Positions 6,218 through 9,110 of a DNA stretch of 9,110 bases are shown piece after piece. The position numbers and the translations under genes were made by a program. Under the pieces are notes generated by a model. That model did not search any database. It had not been told where the DNA came from and saw nothing but the letters and a program-made list of their open reading frames with translations. Within the stretch, counting starts at the first letter, position 1. Each line of letters opens with the position of its first letter. Origin of the DNA: Candidatus Dormiibacterota bacterium (GTDB taxonomy: Bacteria; Chloroflexota; Dormibacteria; UBA8260); NCBI GenBank assembly GCA_955652545.1, contig CATPCA010000293.1, positions 1 to 9,110 on the forward strand, given 5' to 3'.

Positions 6218-7138
6218 ATGTCCACCGTTGCGAGCCGCGGTGCGGTCTCCACGCCAGCCAGTCTACGGGCCACCGGTGAAGATCTGCTGTCCGCGGCAGA
6301 GAAACGGATTTCCAGGTCGCGCAACATCGAACACTGGCAACCCGGCCTGGCGCGATGGGACGCCGAGGTGCTGCTGGCCCACGTCCTCGATGTCGAACCC
6401 GACGACGACAGCCTGCCCGAGTACGGGGTCAGCAAGGCGCAGCGGCGGCAGTTCAAGGCGCTGGTGGAGCGCAGGTTGACCGGCGAGCCGGTCAACTACA
6501 TCACCGGTCACTTCACGTTCTGCGGGCTGAGACTGATGGTACGGCCGGGCGTTTTCTCGCCACGAACCTCGAGCGAGCTGGTGGTGGAGCATGCGGCGCG
6601 CCGGCTGCGACGGCGACGTGGCCGGCGTATGGCGGTCGACGTCGCCACCGGGTCGGGTGCGATCGCGCTGGCGATCGGAGCGCAGGTGCGCGGCAGCGAG
6701 GTGTGGGCGGTGGACATCTCGCCGAAGGCGGTCAAGCTCGGCAGGGCAAACGCACGACAACTTGGTCTCGACAATGTGGCGTTCGCGGTCAGCGACATGC
6801 TTGTGGAGCTGCCGTCGAACCTGCGCGGAGAGGTGGACGTGTTCACCATCCACCCGCCGTACGTTGCTCGCGACGAGGTGCACAGTCTTCCCGTCGAAGT
6901 CCGCAAGTTCGAGCCACACGGCACCCTCACCGACGGGTCCGAGGACGGCCTCGGCCTGGTGCGCCGCCTCGCCGAGGACGCGCCATCGTGGCTGCGCCCC
7001 GGCGGGTACGTGCTCGTCGAGATCGCTCCGTACCTGGCGCGGGCGACGGCCACCGTGCTGCGCCGCGCCGGGCTGCGTGAGGTGCGGTCGAACCGCGACA
7101 GCCTCGGCGTCACGCGCGTGGTGGCGGGACGGACGTGA
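6218..7138 (+). CDS. HemK/PrmC-like SAM-dependent methyltransferase paralogue (HPPY variant)
   Basis: 306-residue class I methyltransferase with the overall plan of PrmC (HemK), which methylates the GGQ glutamine of peptide-chain release factors. An N-terminal helical domain (about residues 22-95, with LARWDAEVLLAHVLD) is followed by RLTGEPVNYITG, the SAM-binding loop DVATGSGAIALAIG (from Asp141) and VWAVDISPKAV. The catalytic motif should read NPPY but here is IHPPYVARDEV, with His212 replacing the Asn that holds the substrate amide. The usual late EIG..Q is also changed, to EIAPYLA. The remaining EVRKFEP and DGSEDGLGLVRRL match the family. This is therefore probably a paralogue with another substrate rather than the housekeeping PrmC. 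ATGs at 6209 and 6218 are both possible; 6218 fits the -10 hexamer. Its stop overlaps the esterase start by 4 bases. Confidence 0.8.
   Translation: MSTVASRGAVSTPASLRATGEDLLSAAEKRISRSRNIEHWQPGLARWDAEVLLAHVLDVEPDDDSLPEYGVSKAQRRQFKALVERRLTGEPVNYITGHFTFCGLRLMVRPGVFSPRTSSELVVEHAARRLRRRRGRRMAVDVATGSGAIALAIGAQVRGSEVWAVDISPKAVKLGRANARQLGLDNVAFAVSDMLVELPSNLRGEVDVFTIHPPYVARDEVHSLPVEVRKFEPHGTLTDGSEDGLGLVRRLAEDAPSWLRPGGYVLVEIAPYLARATATVLRRAGLREVRSNRDSLGVTRVVAGRT
6260..6265 (-). promoter_or_regulatory. Candidate -10 element (TAGACT) for the HAD hydrolase
   Basis: Minus-strand TAGACT fits TANNNT and ends exactly 7 bases before an in-frame GTG at 6252. It would give a leaderless transcript starting inside the divergent methyltransferase gene, or a leader of about 43 bases to the ATG at 6210, which has no Shine-Dalgarno. 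Confidence 0.35.
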
Positions 7139-8193
7139 GCGAGCAGGCGACATCGCCCGTCGGGCCGCCCTGGCACCGACCGCTGCGCGGGCACCTCGAC
7201 GAACTGGTCATCGAGAGCGAAGCGTTGCGCGGCAACCCGCTCGGTGACCCCACGACGCGCCCGCTGCTGGTGTACACGCCGCCGACGGGGGACGATGCGG
7301 CGGCGCGGCTGCCGGCGATCTACCTGATCCAAGGGTTCACCGGGCAGGTTGACATGTGGCGCAACCGCAGCGCATTCCGCCCCAACGTCATCGAGCTCAT
7401 CGACACACTGTTCAGCGATTCCCAGGTACCACCGTGCCTGGTGGTGATGGTCGATGCGTGGACCTCGCTCGGTGGCAGCCAGTTCGTCGACTCACCCGGC
7501 ACCGGCCGCTACCACACCTACCTGTGCGAGGAGGTGGTGAGCCTCGTGGATGCGCGGTTCCCCACGCTGGCTGATCCAGGTCACCGCGCCATCACGGGTA
7601 AGTCGAGCGGTGGATACGGCGCGATGATCACACCGATGCTGCGTCCCGATGTGTTCGGCGCGCTGGCCACGCACGCCGGCGACGCTCTGTTCGAGCTGTG
7701 CTACTGGAAGGACGTGCCCGACGTGATGCGCGCGCTCCGCGACGAGTACGACGGGTCGTATGAGCGCTTCCTTGCCGACATCCGCACCCGTCCGATGATG
7801 TCGCGGCCCACTGACGCCATCCTCATCAACATGTGGGCGATGGCCGCCGCCTACTCGACCGACGAGGACGGCACCGTCCGCCTGCCGTTCGACGTGCGCA
7901 GCGGGCGCATGATCGCCGAGGTGTGGGAGCGGTGGCTGTCGTGCGACCCGGTGCGCATGGTGCCCGGCAACGCGGATGCGCTGCGTTCCCTGCGCGCCAT
8001 CTACATCGACGCCGGGACCCGGGACGAGTGGTTCCTCGACCTCGGGGCGGTGGCCTTCCGCGACGCCCTCACCGCCATCGGCATCACCGATGCGCATTTC
8101 GAGATGTTCAGCGCGGGACACATGGCCATCGAGTACCGCTACCCGATCGCGATGCGCTACCTGGCAGAGCACATGGCCGCGCCTGGACCCTGA
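7135..8193 (+). CDS. Esterase D-like alpha/beta hydrolase (putative esterase family)
   Basis: 352-residue hydrolase of the esterase D/enterochelin-esterase-like group, which includes carboxylesterases and the mycolyltransferase-type fold. Seen: LPAIYLIQGFTGQVDMW in the first strand and oxyanion region; CLVVMVDAWTSLGGSQF; the nucleophile elbow GKSSGGYGAM with Ser157; an acid candidate Asp297 in AGTRDEWF; and a base candidate His329 in SAGHMAIEYRY. All three fall in the expected order and spacing. No signal peptide or lipobox is visible, so it is probably cytoplasmic. The GTG start at 7135 overlaps the methyltransferase stop (GTGA), so the two are translationally coupled. Substrate unknown. The segment between about 180 and 275 is a larger cap-like insertion containing Trp- and Arg-rich stretches. 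Confidence 0.88.
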   Translation: MSEQATSPVGPPWHRPLRGHLDELVIESEALRGNPLGDPTTRPLLVYTPPTGDDAAARLPAIYLIQGFTGQVDMWRNRSAFRPNVIELIDTLFSDSQVPPCLVVMVDAWTSLGGSQFVDSPGTGRYHTYLCEEVVSLVDARFPTLADPGHRAITGKSSGGYGAMITPMLRPDVFGALATHAGDALFELCYWKDVPDVMRALRDEYDGSYERFLADIRTRPMMSRPTDAILINMWAMAAAYSTDEDGTVRLPFDVRSGRMIAEVWERWLSCDPVRMVPGNADALRSLRAIYIDAGTRDEWFLDLGAVAFRDALTAIGITDAHFEMFSAGHMAIEYRYPIAMRYLAEHMAAPGP

Positions 8194-8197
8194 GTCT

Positions 8198-8216
8198 GTG
8201 CGCGCGAGCGCGTCAC
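8198..8216. terminator. Possible short hairpin in the convergent gap
   Basis: GTG CGCGC GA GCGCG (T) CAC can fold into an eight-pair GC-rich stem with one bulged T and a very tight loop (seven pairs with a four-base loop is more realistic). It sits between the convergent esterase gene and the downstream two-helix membrane protein gene and overlaps the latter's stop. It has no U-tract, so a role as a bidirectional terminator is only a suggestion. Confidence 0.25.
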
Positions 8217-8644
8217 CGGCGGCCGGAGCCCGCGCCGACCGGCGCGCGCTCCTCGGCCTTGGGCTCGGGTGACGGCCGGCGCGCCTGCGGAACCACAACG
8301 CGTGGCGCCGACAGGGGCGACGGGCCCGGCGGAGCGGCGGGACCCGGCCGCCGGCGGTCGTCGTCGTCCCCCTCGTTCTCGTCGGAGCTGGCGGCGGTCA
8401 GGTAGAACGCGGAGAGAGAGCCGAGGAACACGGAGAGGGTGAGCGCCATCGGCACGGTCAGGAAGAGGTCGACCTTGCCCTGCATGCCGATGAAGGCGAG
8501 GATCACGAAGGTGACGACCACGGTGGCCGCTGGCACCACCCACACCCAGAGCGTGCGGTCGTCGCGCTTGGCCCCGAGCCTGTGCTCGAGGCGGCGCAGC
8601 GCCGGCGGCAGCCAGCCGAAGATGCCGCGGCCAGGCTGTTCCAC
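8213..8644 (-). CDS. Two-helix membrane protein with low-complexity tail, function unknown
   Basis: 143-residue protein. An N-terminal basic, amphipathic-looking stretch (GIFGWLPPALRRLEHRLG) is followed by two hydrophobic helices, about residues 31-53 and 58-85, joined by a very short MQGK turn. The C-terminal 55 or so residues are disordered: an acidic patch DENEGDDDD, then Arg/Pro/Ala-rich sequence. I do not recognise a family. The hairpin layout suggests both ends are on the same side of the membrane. The GTG start at 8644 follows a TACGAT hexamer by 6 bases and has no properly spaced Shine-Dalgarno, so it may be translated from a leaderless message. It is divergent from the next gene and converges on the esterase. 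Confidence 0.7.
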   Translation of the reverse strand: MEQPGRGIFGWLPPALRRLEHRLGAKRDDRTLWVWVVPAATVVVTFVILAFIGMQGKVDLFLTVPMALTLSVFLGSLSAFYLTAASSDENEGDDDDRRRPGPAAPPGPSPLSAPRVVVPQARRPSPEPKAEERAPVGAGSGRR

Positions 8645-8650
8645 GACCTC

Positions 8651-8656
8651 ATCGTA
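8651..8656 (-). promoter_or_regulatory. Candidate -10 element (TACGAT) for the two-helix membrane protein
   Basis: Minus-strand TACGAT fits TANNNT and ends 6 bases before the GTG at 8644, consistent with a leaderless transcript. It lies 8 bases from the opposing TATCCT hexamer, so the two divergent promoters would be back to back with overlapping upstream regions. Confidence 0.4.
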
Positions 8657-8664
8657 CTCCCGAA

Positions 8665-8670
8665 TATCCT
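8665..8670 (+). promoter_or_regulatory. Candidate -10 element (TATCCT) for the small membrane protein
   Basis: TATCCT fits TANNNT and lies 24 bases before the ATG at 8695, giving a leader of about 18 bases that contains the GGAGG ribosome site. No -35 is evident. Confidence 0.4.
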
Positions 8671-8680
8671 GTCGATCGTG

Positions 8681-8685
8681 GGAGG
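8681..8685 (+). promoter_or_regulatory. Ribosome binding site of the small membrane protein
   Basis: GGAGG (within GGGAGG), 9 bases before the ATG at 8695, is a strong Shine-Dalgarno and supports both the start and the reality of this short gene. Confidence 0.75.
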
Positions 8686-8694
8686 CCAGGCGCC

Positions 8695-8937
8695 ATGACG
8701 CTCGCCGTCACGCTGTATGGCGTCGTCGCCCTCACCTTCATGATGCTGATGTACGCGCTGGAGTGCCGAGGTCGCAGCTTCGTCCTGGCGTTTGCGTGCG
8801 GATGCGTCCTCTCCGCGGTGTACGGATTCCTGTCGGGGGCATGGCCATTCGGCGTGGTTGAGCTCATCTGGAGCGTCATCGCCGTGGCACGCTTTCGCGG
8901 CCGTCACATGCCGCACGGAGCCGACGGTCAGGATTGA
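8695..8937 (+). CDS. Small integral membrane protein, conserved-looking, function unknown
   Basis: 80-residue hydrophobic protein with two or three short helices: about residues 3-21 (VTLYGVVALTFMMLMYALE), 28-45 (SFVLAFACGCVLSAVYGFL) and 50-66 (PFGVVELIWSVIAVARF). The pattern MLMYALE.RGR.FVLAFA.GC..S..YGFL.GAWPFG..E.IW resembles short actinobacterial membrane proteins annotated only as hypothetical; I have no function to offer. The strong ribosome site and -10 element support expression. Oddity: its last eight codons or so and its stop lie on the strand opposite the 3' end of a partial tRNA-Thr, so its C-terminus (HMPHGADGQD) is dictated by tRNA sequence and is probably not functionally constrained. 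Confidence 0.75.
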   Translation: MTLAVTLYGVVALTFMMLMYALECRGRSFVLAFACGCVLSAVYGFLSGAWPFGVVELIWSVIAVARFRGRHMPHGADGQD

Positions 8938-8965
8938 ACTGACGACCTACCGCTTACGAGGCGGT
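8917..8965 (-). tRNA. Partial tRNA-Thr(CGU), 3' part only; likely attachment-site remnant
   Basis: On the minus strand, in order: anticodon stem ACCGC (8965-8961), loop CTCGTAA with anticodon CGT, stem GCGGT (8953-8949), variable AGGTC (8948-8944), T stem GTCAG (8943-8939), T loop TTCAATC (8938-8932), T stem CTGAC (8931-8927), acceptor 3' strand CGTCGGC (8926-8920), discriminator T (8919) and CC. Both arms pair perfectly. A working tRNA would need an acceptor 5' strand GCCGACG and a D arm upstream; the bases on that side (8966 onward) hold neither, and similarity stops at the base of the anticodon stem. This is the footprint tyrosine integrases leave at one end of an element inserted in a tRNA gene. 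A full tRNA would be expected at the other end. Alternatives: a decayed tRNA, or a misassembly junction. The match itself is certain; the integration reading is inference. Confidence 0.8.
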
Positions 8966-9110
8966 GGGTTTGTATCCGGGCGACTCGCCGTCCAGATTCG
9001 ATCTCCGTTGCAGCGAAGCAGTAGTTTCACCTGCTGCTCAGCACCAACCGCTGCCTGATGATCCGTTTGCTCCCGTCACTGCTTGGTTAGGGTTGGCGGG
9101 GGGTGCGAGC
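8966..9110. mobile_element. Possible first bases of an integrated element beyond the tRNA remnant
   Basis: The 145 bases have no supportable coding frame. By my count 88 of 145 are G or C (about 61%), clearly below the neighbouring genes, though noncoding DNA in such genomes is often lower in GC. The boundary coincides with the exact point where tRNA similarity stops. By the usual geometry, with the tRNA 3' end pointing left, the element lies to the right of 8965 and the chromosome to the left. No integrase, transposase or terminal repeat is visible in the window, so this is a conditional call depending on the tRNA interpretation. Confidence 0.35.
8979..8989. repeat. Short perfect inverted repeat near the tRNA junction
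   Basis: GGCGA-C-TCGCC, two 5-base arms around one central base, lies 13 bases beyond the end of the tRNA match. Att sites often carry short inverted or direct repeats that bind integrase or accessory factors, but an 11-base palindrome is also expected by chance in GC-rich DNA. Confidence 0.3.

Noticed and set aside
5380..6279. A 299-residue plus-strand frame opposite the HAD gene
   Set aside because: The opposite strand encodes all four HAD motifs in order; this frame has no recognisable domain and no ribosome site.
8966..9000. An unusual D arm and acceptor that would complete the tRNA-Thr in place
   Set aside because: The 26 bases before the anticodon stem do not contain GCCGACG to pair with the acceptor 3' strand and show no TAGCTCAG-type D arm.
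8990..9008. T-arm-like GATTCGATC suggesting a second tRNA
   Set aside because: It cannot form a 5-pair stem with a 7-base loop, and no anticodon or acceptor arm surrounds it.
8914..9110. Intron-split tRNA-Thr
   Set aside because: Bacterial tRNA introns interrupt the anticodon loop. Here the loop and both sides of the stem are intact and the break is at the base of the stem.
1..9110. CRISPR arrays, defence systems, transposases or riboswitches
   Set aside because: I saw no regularly spaced repeats, no Cas, nuclease or transposase motifs, and no leader longer than about 80 bases that could hold a riboswitch. Any such system would lie beyond the right edge.

Overview
The window is GC-rich (roughly 68-70% by eye) and densely packed, with convergent or divergent gene pairs, many GTG starts, several 4-base GTGA stop/start overlaps and TANNNT-type -10 elements close to start codons. 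This points to a high-GC Gram-positive bacterium (Actinomycetota, possibly a marine or soil Acidimicrobiia-like lineage). The taxonomic guess is inference; no marker gene is present.

Left part (1-1973, + strand): the end of a tryptophan catabolism operon. A 5'-truncated tryptophan 2,3-dioxygenase (kynA) is translationally coupled to a complete kynureninase (kynU). Together with an arylformamidase that is not in this window, these would convert tryptophan to anthranilate and alanine. Running against it on the - strand (1980-3685) is a two-gene unit: an EamA/DMT-type exporter followed, with a 4-base overlap, by a divergent DedA/VTT membrane protein. Divergent from the exporter is a GabD1/Sad-type succinate-semialdehyde dehydrogenase (3765-5183, + strand).

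Middle part (5241-8193): on the - strand, a HAD-IB phosphatase followed by an overlapping small four-cysteine protein. On the + strand, a HemK/PrmC-like methyltransferase paralogue with an altered NPPY motif (HPPY) is coupled to an esterase-D-like alpha/beta hydrolase. The 5' ends of the HAD and methyltransferase genes overlap or abut. Each has a TANNNT hexamer exactly 7 bases before a possible start codon, suggesting divergent leaderless transcription.

Right part (8194-9110): a two-helix membrane protein with a low-complexity tail (- strand) and a divergent small two- or three-helix membrane protein (+ strand). The last stretch is the most notable. On the - strand, 8919-8965 matches the 3' part of a tRNA-Thr(CGU): perfect anticodon arm, variable loop, perfect T arm, acceptor 3' strand and discriminator, with CC following. 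The 5' half (acceptor 5' strand and D arm) is absent and is replaced by unrelated, lower-GC sequence. This is the form of an attachment-site remnant left when a tyrosine-integrase element inserts into a tRNA gene, so 8966-9110 may be the first bases of an integrated element that continues beyond the window.
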